This document shows, piece by piece, positions 50,852-59,486 of a DNA stretch of 64,000 bases. A program made the position numbers and the translations under genes. Under the pieces are notes generated by a model. It saw only the letters and a program-made list of their open reading frames with translations, ran no database searches and was not told the DNA's origin. The stretch is from an uncultured Pseudohongiella sp. (GTDB lineage Bacteria; Pseudomonadota; Gammaproteobacteria; Pseudomonadales; Pseudohongiellaceae), in assembly GCA_951812715.1 (NCBI GenBank), contig OX638323.1, positions 2,460,577-2,524,576 on the forward strand, read 5' to 3'. Each line of letters begins with the position of its first letter. Within the stretch, counting starts at the first letter, position 1.

Positions 50852-51745
50852 TTAATCCCTGGATGCCGATATGACCCTGCGGATTTCGTCTGCGGTGAAC
50901 TCAGCGCGAAATTCGACCATTTTCCTGCCAAGCTCTATGGTCTCTTCCAAGGGAACAATAGAAACACCGTTGATGGATGCAAGGCCGGCATCGACCCGTT
51001 GGTCGAATCGAACCTGATCGGGATCCGTAACCATCATCATCGCGGTCACCCAGATATCGTCGTGATACCCATCGTGTCCTGATTCGGCAACGCCAAGTTG
51101 CCGCTCGGTATACTGCTCCGTTTCTTCCCAGCCCGGACTATAGAATTCCCTGACAAAGTGGATTCGCGTCTTCCCGTCTTGCCATTGTGTAGTCAATGCC
51201 GCCGCGACATTGGCCATACCGAGTTGATTTCCGCCACTGTCGCCGATCAGGACGATGTCGGTAAAACCGGATTGTCTCAGACTGAGCGCAATGTCAGTTA
51301 ATAACGCCTCGTAAGTTGCCGCGGTCAGACTGATGCTGCCAGGAAACTTCATGGCGCCGCTGGGCGGGTCGATGTTTCCTTCCGGCACGAATTTAACGAC
51401 TGGCGCACAAAGGGCGTTGCCCAGTTTCTCGGCGATGGCAGGGCAAGTCGCTTCGAGAATCAGGTTGTGCTTTCCGGTCGCCAGATACGGACCGTTTTCT
51501 TCGATGCCGCCGGTCGGAACGATGACTGTCGTAGTCCCATCGGCAATCAAATCCCGAATTTCCATGAAGGTCAGTTCTTCCATCCAGTAAGAGTGACCGG
51601 CGGCAATGGGGCGTTCGGCAGCCAGGAGTTCTTCGTCGGTATAGGCAGCCTGTGCAAGGAGATGCGGAGAGTGCGCGATGACCTGGCTTGCCGCCAGCAC
51701 GCAAAATACTCTTTTGAGGTTCCCGAGGCGCCGATATGCTTTCAA
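50852..51745 (-). CDS. Exported creatininase-family protein with altered metal ligands
   Basis: About 297 residues from TTG 51745, chosen because GGAGGG lies seven bases upstream and it begins a signal peptide (VFCVLAASQVIAHSPHLLAQ). The fold is recognisable: TVIVPTGGIEENGPYLATG, FVPEGNIDPPSGAMKFPG-like segment, LIGDSGGNQLGM and GHDGYHDDIWVTAMMM. In characterised creatininases the metal-binding segments read EQHGPHLPLGTD and NGHGGN. Here His is replaced by Asn, Asp by His (ATGKHN) and the NGHGGN His by Asp/Ser (GDSGGN). Activity may therefore differ or be lost. It is divergent from the triheme cytochrome operon. Confidence 0.82.
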   Translation of the reverse strand: MKAYRRLGNLKRVFCVLAASQVIAHSPHLLAQAAYTDEELLAAERPIAAGHSYWMEELTFMEIRDLIADGTTTVIVPTGGIEENGPYLATGKHNLILEATCPAIAEKLGNALCAPVVKFVPEGNIDPPSGAMKFPGSISLTAATYEALLTDIALSLRQSGFTDIVLIGDSGGNQLGMANVAAALTTQWQDGKTRIHFVREFYSPGWEETEQYTERQLGVAESGHDGYHDDIWVTAMMMVTDPDQVRFDQRVDAGLASINGVSIVPLEETIELGRKMVEFRAEFTADEIRRVISASRD

Positions 51746-51989
51746 TTGTCTGCCCTCCGCCCAATGGATGCACAACGCGATCTTGCGATAACGCTACCAT
51801 ACTTATACGAAACATCGAACGAGTTGCTGACCTCGCGGCATGGCGCGCGGCCCGCCCCATGGGCGGCAGCGGCCGCGACTGACGCCGAAGCACGATTGCG
51901 ACTAGACTTTTCAGGTCGAATTCGCTGTTATGGTCAACTGTTCGGCATTGCTTGCCTATCCTGGGAAATACCCGGATTGAGTACTTGAT

Positions 51990-53270
51990 TTGTCACTTTC
52001 CTTGCGCCACATCGTAATTCTGATAGCGGTTGCGATGCTTGTCCTGACGTTCGCTCTGTTGCGTTCAGATGTGAGCGTGGAGAACGGTCCGATCGCCATC
52101 CCGGATATCAGCGCGGATGAGCTGTTGGCGCGAGGTGAATATCTGGCGATCGCCGGCAATTGTGCGAGTTGTCACACCACGGCCGCAGGTGAATTCATGG
52201 CCGGCGGTGTGGCGTTCGAGACTCCTTTCGGCACCCTGTATTCAACCAATATCACTCCCGATGCGGACAGCGGAATCGGCAACTGGAGCGATCGGGATTT
52301 TTTAAATGCGATGCGGCACGGAGTCCGGCCGAATAATGAGCATCTTTACCCGGCGTTTCCGTACACGGCATACACCAGGATTTCCAATGAAGACATCGCG
52401 GCAATCCATGCATATTTGCAAAGTATTCCACCGGTAAATCAGGCGGCGCCGGAAAATGAGTTGTCGTTCCCATTCAATTTGCGGCTGCTAATGGCCTTCT
52501 GGAAAGCAATCTATTTCGAACCGGGAGCATTTGAACCGAACGAAGATCAAACCGATGAATGGAATCGTGGCGCCTATCTGGTTGAAGCGTTGGCTCACTG
52601 CAGCGCCTGCCACACCCCGCGAAACGGTCTGGGAGCAGAGCAAAAAGAGTTGCACATGAGTGGCGGCGAGTACCTGGACCGTGTCAGAAACGGAGCGCAC
52701 CGGCCCTGGGCCGCACCCAATCTTACCGCAACAGAGCGCGGCCTCGGATTGTGGACACAACAGGATATCGAAAACTACTTGAAGTCCGCGCGAAACGAGT
52801 TTCTGGAATCGTTCGGGCCAATGAACCAGGTCATCATGAACAGCACGCGATTTCTGTCGGACAGCGATATCAATGCCATGGCGGTCTACCTCAAGAGCCT
52901 GCCTGCTGTTGACGAGCCCATGGCAAGAATGCCGGATTCGCAAATCATGGGTCGCGGCCGGACGATCTACAATCTCCACTGCGGCGCCTGCCATCTTCCA
53001 ACCGGCGAGGGCGATCCGGAAATGGCGCCCAGGCTTAATGCGGGCAGTCTGGTTGTGCAGTCCTCGAATCCGGCGTCCATGATCAATGCCATCCTCTATG
53101 GGCCGGAGCCCCCTGGATATCCGTTGCCGCAAAAATGGAGGGAGCCCATGGATGAGTTCCAATACTTGCTCGATGATGAAGAAATTGCAGCGGTCGCCAG
53201 TTACATTCGCAATTCCTGGGACAATTCAGCGGGTGTCGTGACCGCCGGGCAGGTAGCGCGTCAACGTTAG
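51990..53270 (+). CDS. Triheme c-type cytochrome (alcohol/aldehyde dehydrogenase cytochrome-subunit type)
   Basis: 426 residues from TTG 51990 (no ATG until residue 16). One N-terminal hydrophobic segment is followed by three heme domains: GNCASCHT (about residue 57), HCSACHTP (about 206) and LHCGACHLPTGEGD (about 331). This is the layout of cytochrome subunits that accept electrons from periplasmic molybdenum hydroxylases or quinoprotein dehydrogenases. It starts a five-gene operon. The IorA/IorB pair 2-3 kb away is a possible partner (inference). Confidence 0.88.
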   Translation: MSLSLRHIVILIAVAMLVLTFALLRSDVSVENGPIAIPDISADELLARGEYLAIAGNCASCHTTAAGEFMAGGVAFETPFGTLYSTNITPDADSGIGNWSDRDFLNAMRHGVRPNNEHLYPAFPYTAYTRISNEDIAAIHAYLQSIPPVNQAAPENELSFPFNLRLLMAFWKAIYFEPGAFEPNEDQTDEWNRGAYLVEALAHCSACHTPRNGLGAEQKELHMSGGEYLDRVRNGAHRPWAAPNLTATERGLGLWTQQDIENYLKSARNEFLESFGPMNQVIMNSTRFLSDSDINAMAVYLKSLPAVDEPMARMPDSQIMGRGRTIYNLHCGACHLPTGEGDPEMAPRLNAGSLVVQSSNPASMINAILYGPEPPGYPLPQKWREPMDEFQYLLDDEEIAAVASYIRNSWDNSAGVVTAGQVARQR

Positions 53271-53351
53271 CGATTAACGCCTGACAATCTTTGCTCATCC
53301 GGAGTAATTGCCCGATAATGTGCCGTGGGCTCCGCTTGACCTTACCAGCAA

Positions 53352-55091
53352 ATGAGGCAATTCAATTTGTCCCTTTCGTTTGCCAGTAAACTGGCGCGAC
53401 CAGCCGGTGCAATTGCAATTATTGCAACGCTGTCGCTGACTGCCTGCGAGCGTGATTCCGCTACTCCGGCAGAGCCTCCGCAAACTGCCTCGGTACTCAG
53501 AACGCGCCTGATGACCGGAGACCAATACGCGAATACGATTGCGCAGGTATTCGGCGAGGACATCAGCGCCAGCATACTCCCTCCCATTCCACCGATGGCC
53601 AGGACCGATGGCCTGCTGGCTTCCGGCGCCGCCTATGTTGGCGTTACTTCCGACCAGGTTTCTCAAATACAGCAGACCGCGACGTCAATAGCGGCAAAAG
53701 CGGTCGATGAGGCGCATCGTGATTTTCTGATCCCCTGCCGGTCGGAATCTCCGGAGCAAGCCGATCCGGCTTGTGCCGAACTGTTTTTGCGCGAGACGGG
53801 TCGACTACTTTATCGCCAGACTCTCGAGGACGTTCGGCTTGCCGAGTTGGTCGATATCGCCGGCTACGCGGCGGAACAAACGGAAGATTTCTATTCGGGA
53901 TTGGCCCTGGCGCTGGAATCCATACTGATCAGCCCGGAATTCCTGTTCATCGTGGATCAGGCGGAACCCCATCCGGGCCGCCCGGGACTGGAGCGACTTG
54001 ACGCCTGGTCCCTGGCCTCCCGCTTGAGTTTTTTCCTGTGGAACGGGCCTCCCGACCATGCTTTGCTGGATGCGGCGGAAAGCGGAGAATTACATACCCG
54101 GGCAGGGCTGAGCGCTACGGTTGAGCGGATGCTGTCCAGTGCAAGACTCGAATCGGGTATGCGTGCGTTCTTCGATGACATGCTCGGTTTCGATGAATTC
54201 AACAGTCTGGCAAAAGATCCGATTGTCTATCCGATGGTAACCGGGTCCACCTTGCAGGATGCGCGGGAACAGACACTGCGAACCATCATCGATCACCTGC
54301 TTCACCAGGAATCGGATTATCGTGATCTGTTCACCACGCGCAAGACGTTCATGTCTCCGGCATTGGCTGTTGTCTACGGCATTCCCGCCGGCAACGGCTG
54401 GACCCCTTATGAATTCGACGCGGACAGCCCGCGCATCGGATTGCTGACACAAGTCAGCTTTCTCGCCGCGAATTCCCATGCGGTGCGCAGTTCACCGACA
54501 CTGCGGGGGCAGGCGCTACGCGAGCGCTTCCTTTGCCAGGTCGTGCCTCCTCCACCTCCGAACGTGGATTTTTCCCTGCTGGAAGAAGCCGAGCATGCGG
54601 CCACGGCGCGCGAGCGACTCGACGTACACAATACCAACCCGTCTTGTGCGGGATGTCATCTCATTACCGATCCGATCGGGCTTGCGCTGGAAAATTTCGA
54701 TGGCGCGGGGCGTTTCCGGGAGACTGACAACGGCGCGGCGCTGGACTTGAGCGGTGAGTTGGATGGCGTACTCTACGACGATGCCAATGGGCTGGCAGCG
54801 GCAATGCGAGATCATCCGAAACTCTCGAACTGTCTGGTGAATCGCCTCTATGCCTACGGAACCGGCGGTCCGGTGTCGTTACGTCGCGACCGCGACATCA
54901 TTAGCTGGTTTGAAAACCGCTTCGTCGCCAATGGTTACAAACTGAGTGCGCTGTTGCGCGATGTCGCGCTCAGCGAGGCGTTCTCCACTATATCGCCGGG
55001 TGAAATTCAAGGTAATATAAGCGGTTCAGATGCGAGTGAAACGCCATACCGATTCAGTGGGCCTGAATTCGGCCCGCCGCCGCAACGGTGA
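53352..55091 (+). CDS. DUF1592/DUF1588/DUF1585 family exported cytochrome-like protein
   Basis: 579 residues. Lipobox LTAC with Cys near 32. The N-terminal part (RLMTGDQYANTIAQVFGEDI) resembles the DUF1587 start. DUF1592 covers LDAWSLASRLSFFLWNGPPD, DUF1588 covers FVSPALA-like KTFMSPALAVVYGIP and a heme-type NPSCAGCH (Cys-x-x-Cys-His), and DUF1585 covers DHPKLSNCLVNRLYAYGTGG. These multi-domain proteins are abundant in Planctomycetes and are nearly always encoded next to a DUF1552 protein, as here. Function is not established; a role in periplasmic redox or polymer processing has been guessed for relatives. Confidence 0.86.
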   Translation: MRQFNLSLSFASKLARPAGAIAIIATLSLTACERDSATPAEPPQTASVLRTRLMTGDQYANTIAQVFGEDISASILPPIPPMARTDGLLASGAAYVGVTSDQVSQIQQTATSIAAKAVDEAHRDFLIPCRSESPEQADPACAELFLRETGRLLYRQTLEDVRLAELVDIAGYAAEQTEDFYSGLALALESILISPEFLFIVDQAEPHPGRPGLERLDAWSLASRLSFFLWNGPPDHALLDAAESGELHTRAGLSATVERMLSSARLESGMRAFFDDMLGFDEFNSLAKDPIVYPMVTGSTLQDAREQTLRTIIDHLLHQESDYRDLFTTRKTFMSPALAVVYGIPAGNGWTPYEFDADSPRIGLLTQVSFLAANSHAVRSSPTLRGQALRERFLCQVVPPPPPNVDFSLLEEAEHAATARERLDVHNTNPSCAGCHLITDPIGLALENFDGAGRFRETDNGAALDLSGELDGVLYDDANGLAAAMRDHPKLSNCLVNRLYAYGTGGPVSLRRDRDIISWFENRFVANGYKLSALLRDVALSEAFSTISPGEIQGNISGSDASETPYRFSGPEFGPPPQR

Positions 55092-55095
55092 AATC

Positions 55096-56430
55096 ATGGG
55101 CAAATTCAATCGACGCAGATTCTTGAAAGGAGCTTTGAATGGCGGTGTGATCACCGTCGGTCTGCCATTGCTGGATGTCTTCCTGAACGAGAACGGGTCG
55201 GCATTGGCCAATGGCGCTCCTATCCCCATGCGCTTCGGCACCTGGTCCTGGGGTCTCGGCATGAGCGAATCGATATTCGTGCCGAAAAAAACAGGGCCGG
55301 ATTTCGATCTGCCGGAAGAAATAGCAGCACTGGCGCCGATTCAGAAGCACATAAACCTGTACACCAATTTTCACGTATTCAAGGATGACGCGCCCAATTT
55401 GTGTCATCACTCCGGCTGGGTCGTTTTACGCTCCGGCATCGCACCGATGACCTCGGAAAATCGCCCTGGTGAAACCATCGATGTTTCCATTGCGCGCCAG
55501 ATCGGCAACGCCACTCGATTCCGCAGCCTTAGCGCAACCGCGACCGGTGACATGCGGGACAGCTTCAGTTACGAAGGCGGTAACTCGGTAAATGTTCCCG
55601 AATGGTCGCCGCTCCGATTTTATCAGCGGTTGTTCGGAGAAGATTTTCAGGATCCCAACGCCGATTCCTTTACCCCGGACCCGCGGGTGATGGTGAGAAA
55701 GAGCGCGCTCTCCGCCGTACAGGACGATGCCAAAAAGCTGGAAAAATCTTTGGGTTCGGCGGATCGCGCAAGACTGGATCAATACTTTACCGGATTGCGT
55801 GACCTTGAAAGGCGCTTCGATTTGCAATTGACGAAACCGGATCCTCGCGCAGCTTGCATCGTCAGTGCAGCGCCGGAAGACCTGCCGACCGGACTCGATG
55901 CCGATCTGGTATCGAAGCGTCACCGGATGATGACCGACCTGATGCTGATGGCGGTTGCCTGCGATCAGACTCGCGTATTCAACATGTTTTATGCGTCCGC
56001 GTTTTCCGCCACTACCAAACCGGGCTATGACAAACCCCACCACACGGCGACTCATGAAGAAGCGGTAGACAGCGAACTCGGCTATCAGCCCAATGTGTCC
56101 TGGTACACTCGCCGCGCCATGGAAGAGTGGGCTTACTATGTTGGCGCTTTGGCCAGTTTCAGGGAGGGCGACGGCTCTTTGCTGGATAACGCCCTGATTT
56201 ACTGCACGACAGATCAGTCTTTCGCCAAGACTCACGCCATAGACGGGATTCCCATGTTCAGTGCGGGGACCGCCGGCGGCCGGGTAAAGACAGGATTGCA
56301 TATCGATGGGGCCGGATCGCCGGGTTGTCGCCTGGGTTATACCGCTCAACGCCTGATGGGACTGGAAATCGAGTCCTGGGGAGACAAGAGCAACACAACC
56401 TCGGGTGAGATCGGTGAAATTCTGGTCTGA
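55096..56430 (+). CDS. DUF1552 family protein with twin-arginine signal
   Basis: 444 residues. The Tat signal is FNRRRFLKGALNGGVITVGL. The mature protein has FGTWSWGLGMSESIFVPK, HHSGWVVLRSG, RPGETIDVSIARQIG and HTATHEEA, matching DUF1552, a relative of the alkaline-phosphatase-like DUF1501 proteins. ATG 55096 is 4 bp after the DUF1592 stop, so the two are translationally linked, as in many genomes. The reaction is unknown. Confidence 0.88.
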   Translation: MGKFNRRRFLKGALNGGVITVGLPLLDVFLNENGSALANGAPIPMRFGTWSWGLGMSESIFVPKKTGPDFDLPEEIAALAPIQKHINLYTNFHVFKDDAPNLCHHSGWVVLRSGIAPMTSENRPGETIDVSIARQIGNATRFRSLSATATGDMRDSFSYEGGNSVNVPEWSPLRFYQRLFGEDFQDPNADSFTPDPRVMVRKSALSAVQDDAKKLEKSLGSADRARLDQYFTGLRDLERRFDLQLTKPDPRAACIVSAAPEDLPTGLDADLVSKRHRMMTDLMLMAVACDQTRVFNMFYASAFSATTKPGYDKPHHTATHEEAVDSELGYQPNVSWYTRRAMEEWAYYVGALASFREGDGSLLDNALIYCTTDQSFAKTHAIDGIPMFSAGTAGGRVKTGLHIDGAGSPGCRLGYTAQRLMGLEIESWGDKSNTTSGEIGEILV

Positions 56431-57787
56431 AACATCTTGTCCAACCCTCCTGAAGATCTGCATGGCGCTGGTCATCGCCGGTACCGGCTCCACCGTTCTC
56501 GCGGCAGACGAGGAATTCTTTACCGAAGCTTACAGGGATATTCCCACACCCCCTGAATTCCATGTCGAGTTGACCGAACTGGATGGCCCGGTCTTCGCCG
56601 ATAGCGCCGGCAAGACGCTCTACAAGTGGCCGCTGCACAAACTTCGCAATGGCTACAGCGGAGAACCGCCCGGCACGCCGCAGTGCTACGACGAAGTGCT
56701 CACCGAGACCGCCGGACTCATGAGTCCGTATCCTCCCGGTATCAAGCTGCCTGAGCTCGACCAGCGTTTGAGTTGCGCGGATCTGTGGCCGCCGGCGCCG
56801 GCAAGCGACGATGCGGAACCTGTCGGCAAGTGGACGATCGTTGAGCGCAACGATGGCAGCCGGCAATGGGCATTCGACGAGCAGCCGCTGTATACGTCCA
56901 TTCGCGATGAACAGCCCGGCGATGTAATCGGCGGTACGACGCGGCGTTACGGCGGCGACTCTCCGGCCTATCGCGTTCCCATCGGGCCGCCTGCGCTGCT
57001 TCCTCCCGGCTTTGCCGTCAGAACGACTTCGATCGGCCGGATGCTCACCACGGACAAGAATGAGGCGGTATACGCGTATAGCGGCGACACCGCCACGACG
57101 ACGAATTGCCATGATGCCTGCCTGGTGAACCGGCGCCCTGTCGTCGCCCCGGGATTGGCCCGCGCTCAGGGTGAATGGTCTATATTGGAGCGCTCGCCTG
57201 GTGTGCGCCAATGGGTCTTCAGAGGCCAGTCGCTGTATACCCATGTTCTGGATACAGGTTCCTGGAGCCAGCAGGGCAGCGACGACGCCATGTGGGAAAA
57301 TGTATTCACGCAAAAGGCGCCGGCTTACCCGCAAGGTTTTACCGTGCAATCCACTATTGCCGGAGAGGTTTTGGCGGATGCCGGCGGCAGAACGATTTAC
57401 GTTTATCGTTGCGGTGAAGATTCCGCGGACCAGCTCGCATGTGACCACCCGCAAGACACCCAGGTCTACAGGCTTGCCATGTGCGGCGGCGGCAATCCCG
57501 AGAAGTGTTTGAAACATTGGCCCTACGTTTTGGCGGGAGCCGATGAAACGAGTATGAATCGCAGTTGGCGCATCTTGACTATCGACCCGGACACCGGTCG
57601 ATTGGCGGTTGAAGGCGAACCGGGAGCATTGCGAGTCTGGTCTTATCGTGGCAGACCGGTGTACCTGTTCGGCGGGGATGAACTGCCGGGTGACGTATAC
57701 GGTGACGGCACCGGGGAATGGAGAGGCCAGCGCAACGGCTTGAAAGCGTTCTGGCTGCGTGACGATTTTATGGATGGAATACTCTGA
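56405..57787 (+). CDS. Exported protein with three SCP-type (lipoprotein_15, COG4315-like) repeats
   Basis: 460 residues from GTG 56405, overlapping the DUF1552 gene by 26 bp; GTG 56414 is an alternative. After a signal peptide (ALVIAGTGSTVLAADE) the protein shows three related sections. Each begins with an SCP-like strand: VFADSAGKTLYKWP, MLTTDKNEAVYAYSGD and VLADAGGRTIYVYRCGED. Each continues with a WTIVER/WSILER/WRILTI strand and a PLYT/SLYT/PVYL hairpin with PGDV. COG4315-type domains occur in exported proteins and may bind metals or cofactors, but the role is not known. Its place in the cytochrome operon suggests an electron-transfer or substrate-binding partner. Confidence 0.72.
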   Translation: MRSVKFWSETSCPTLLKICMALVIAGTGSTVLAADEEFFTEAYRDIPTPPEFHVELTELDGPVFADSAGKTLYKWPLHKLRNGYSGEPPGTPQCYDEVLTETAGLMSPYPPGIKLPELDQRLSCADLWPPAPASDDAEPVGKWTIVERNDGSRQWAFDEQPLYTSIRDEQPGDVIGGTTRRYGGDSPAYRVPIGPPALLPPGFAVRTTSIGRMLTTDKNEAVYAYSGDTATTTNCHDACLVNRRPVVAPGLARAQGEWSILERSPGVRQWVFRGQSLYTHVLDTGSWSQQGSDDAMWENVFTQKAPAYPQGFTVQSTIAGEVLADAGGRTIYVYRCGEDSADQLACDHPQDTQVYRLAMCGGGNPEKCLKHWPYVLAGADETSMNRSWRILTIDPDTGRLAVEGEPGALRVWSYRGRPVYLFGGDELPGDVYGDGTGEWRGQRNGLKAFWLRDDFMDGIL

Positions 57788-58845
57788 TGAGCCGGACGCC
57801 GATTTTCCTTGCAAGTCTGCTGACGATCGCTTGCGCCGGCGTGCAGGCCGACGACAGTCGTTTACGTGACGGTGCGATTGCCTATGTGATGACCGACTTG
57901 TTCTGGTCCGTTTATCAGACAGCGGATGGGCGCCAGGAATGTCCTCGCGGTTTCAATGACGGCCCGCGCGAACAATTCGAACAACTGTTTCCCGCACATG
58001 AATTTCTTTCTGTGGAAGAGACTCAACTGAAGCAGGAAATCGAAACCTGGCATCCGACCACGGAGCCGGACGGGTTCGAGTTTCTTGAAGTGGAAGGTGA
58101 ACTGTCCTGGGGTCTGAACCTGGATGGAGAGACCGGGCCGGAAGACTTCACCCACCCTGATGGCACTCCCGGTATCGATAACGAGGTGTATCGCGCTGTC
58201 GGTTGCATCATCGGTTTCCGCGGACCGGACGGCGTCGAGTTTATTTTTCAGAACAAGGCTATTCTCGATCGCGTATACAACCGAATGATGATTGAGCTTA
58301 CCGGCGTTGATGATCTTGAGAATGACGATGCCGTAACGCTTACCTGGTACCGGGGAATGGATCGACTATTGACTGACGCTACCGGGCAGAGGGTCATGCC
58401 CGGCGGCACACAAAGAGTCGACAGACGCTGGGGTGAAAGTCTGATTCGCCGGACCCAAGGCAAGATTGTCGATTCCGTATTCACCAGTGAACCTGTTGAC
58501 GACCTGGTGATCCCCTGGATGAATCTGAATGTTCCTTCGATACAACTCTTTCGCGATGCGCGACTGCAGCTCGATTTGACAAACGACGGCGCAACCGGGC
58601 TGCTGGCCGGCTATGCCGATGTGGACACCTGGTATTATCAACTCATTCGAAACGATTCAACGCATCATTTGAGTAATGGGCAAATATCGGGAATCTCACT
58701 CTACAAGGCGCTGCGTCGATTGGCCGACGCTCATCCCGATCCGGAAACCGGCGAAAATACAGCGATCTCAACCGCATTGGATATCAAAATGACACAGGTT
58801 TTTGTCGCCGACTCAAGCAAGGATGAAGTGACGAGCGCTCCCTGA
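57787..58845 (+). CDS. Exported protein of unknown function, last gene of the cytochrome operon
   Basis: 352 residues with a signal peptide (IFLASLLTIACAGVQAD). No family recognised. Notable segments are ECPRGFNDGPREQFEQLFP near the N-terminus, GIDNEVYRAVGCIIGFRGPD in the middle, and Asp/Trp-rich YADVDTWYYQLIRN towards the end. The start shares one base with the preceding stop (TGATG), so it is made together with the SCP-repeat protein. Two isolated Cys in the mature part (ECP, GCI) could pair. Confidence 0.75.
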   Translation: MSRTPIFLASLLTIACAGVQADDSRLRDGAIAYVMTDLFWSVYQTADGRQECPRGFNDGPREQFEQLFPAHEFLSVEETQLKQEIETWHPTTEPDGFEFLEVEGELSWGLNLDGETGPEDFTHPDGTPGIDNEVYRAVGCIIGFRGPDGVEFIFQNKAILDRVYNRMMIELTGVDDLENDDAVTLTWYRGMDRLLTDATGQRVMPGGTQRVDRRWGESLIRRTQGKIVDSVFTSEPVDDLVIPWMNLNVPSIQLFRDARLQLDLTNDGATGLLAGYADVDTWYYQLIRNDSTHHLSNGQISGISLYKALRRLADAHPDPETGENTAISTALDIKMTQVFVADSSKDEVTSAP

Positions 58846-58935
58846 TGGGTGAAAGCGACTATTGCCAAGAGGGATTAGTCCGCTCCATCCCTTGGTGCGA
58901 AACTGTAAGTCCGGGCCAAGGCCCGCCGTGCGCTA

Positions 58936-58959
58936 GCCGCAAGGCGCCAACCTTGCGGC
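58936..58959. terminator. Hairpin after the cytochrome operon
   Basis: GCCGCAAGG-CGCCAA-CCTTGCGGC is a perfect 9-bp stem with a 6-base loop, 90 bp past the last stop. A smaller GGGC-CAAG-GCCC hairpin lies at 58913-58924. Only A-rich sequence follows, so it is a terminator candidate without a T tract. Confidence 0.5.
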
Positions 58960-59099
58960 AAACATAAAATGTGGAAATTCGGCAGCGAACGGTTGACGGG
59001 TGCGCAATTAACCGGACAATAGGCGCAGCGGTACGCGACCGGAATCGACTTTCGAATCGAACGCATCGCGCCAAGCTTTCAAACCAAGTAGGTATGCAT

Positions 59100-59459
59100 A
59101 TGAACAGAATTACTGGCGGAAGCCTGTTTCTGGGCCTGATGATTCTTGCCGGCTGCGCCAGCGGTCCACCGCCCGCGGTAGGCATGTGGGGCGTGGATAT
59201 GAACACCCCGCTGGGCGTGATCCCGGTAACCTTGACGCTGAATGAAGATGGCACCGGCAGCATGTTCTCGGCTCCCCTCGGCGAAGCGCCGGTCTCCGAC
59301 GTCATGTACGACGGTCAGAACGTGACGTTCACCGCCGAAATCGACGCCCAGGGACAAACCGTGGTTCTTGACTTCAGCGGCGCCGTTGACGGTGATGCGC
59401 TGGAAGGTTCCTTCGGTTCCGATTTTGGCGATATCGCGGTTTCCGGCACTCGCCAGTAA
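59100..59459 (+). CDS. Small lipoprotein of unknown function
   Basis: 119 residues. Lipobox LAGC with C19. The mature domain is an all-beta sequence (GVIPVTLTLNEDGTGSMFS, VTFTAEIDAQGQTVVLDFSG, DGDALEGSFGSDFGDIAVSG) like the small beta-sandwich domains found in many exported gammaproteobacterial proteins, with regular strand-turn GTG/GSF turns. ATG 59100 is seven bases after AGTAGG. No functional clue. Confidence 0.75.
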   Translation: MNRITGGSLFLGLMILAGCASGPPPAVGMWGVDMNTPLGVIPVTLTLNEDGTGSMFSAPLGEAPVSDVMYDGQNVTFTAEIDAQGQTVVLDFSGAVDGDALEGSFGSDFGDIAVSGTRQ

Positions 59460-59486
59460 AGCCTTGATGGCTACAAGCGGCCGGTA

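Noticed and set aside
51976..52034. Alternative ATG start of the triheme cytochrome at 52035
   Set aside because: Starting there would remove half of the hydrophobic export segment; TTG 51990 keeps it, although its ribosome site is weak.
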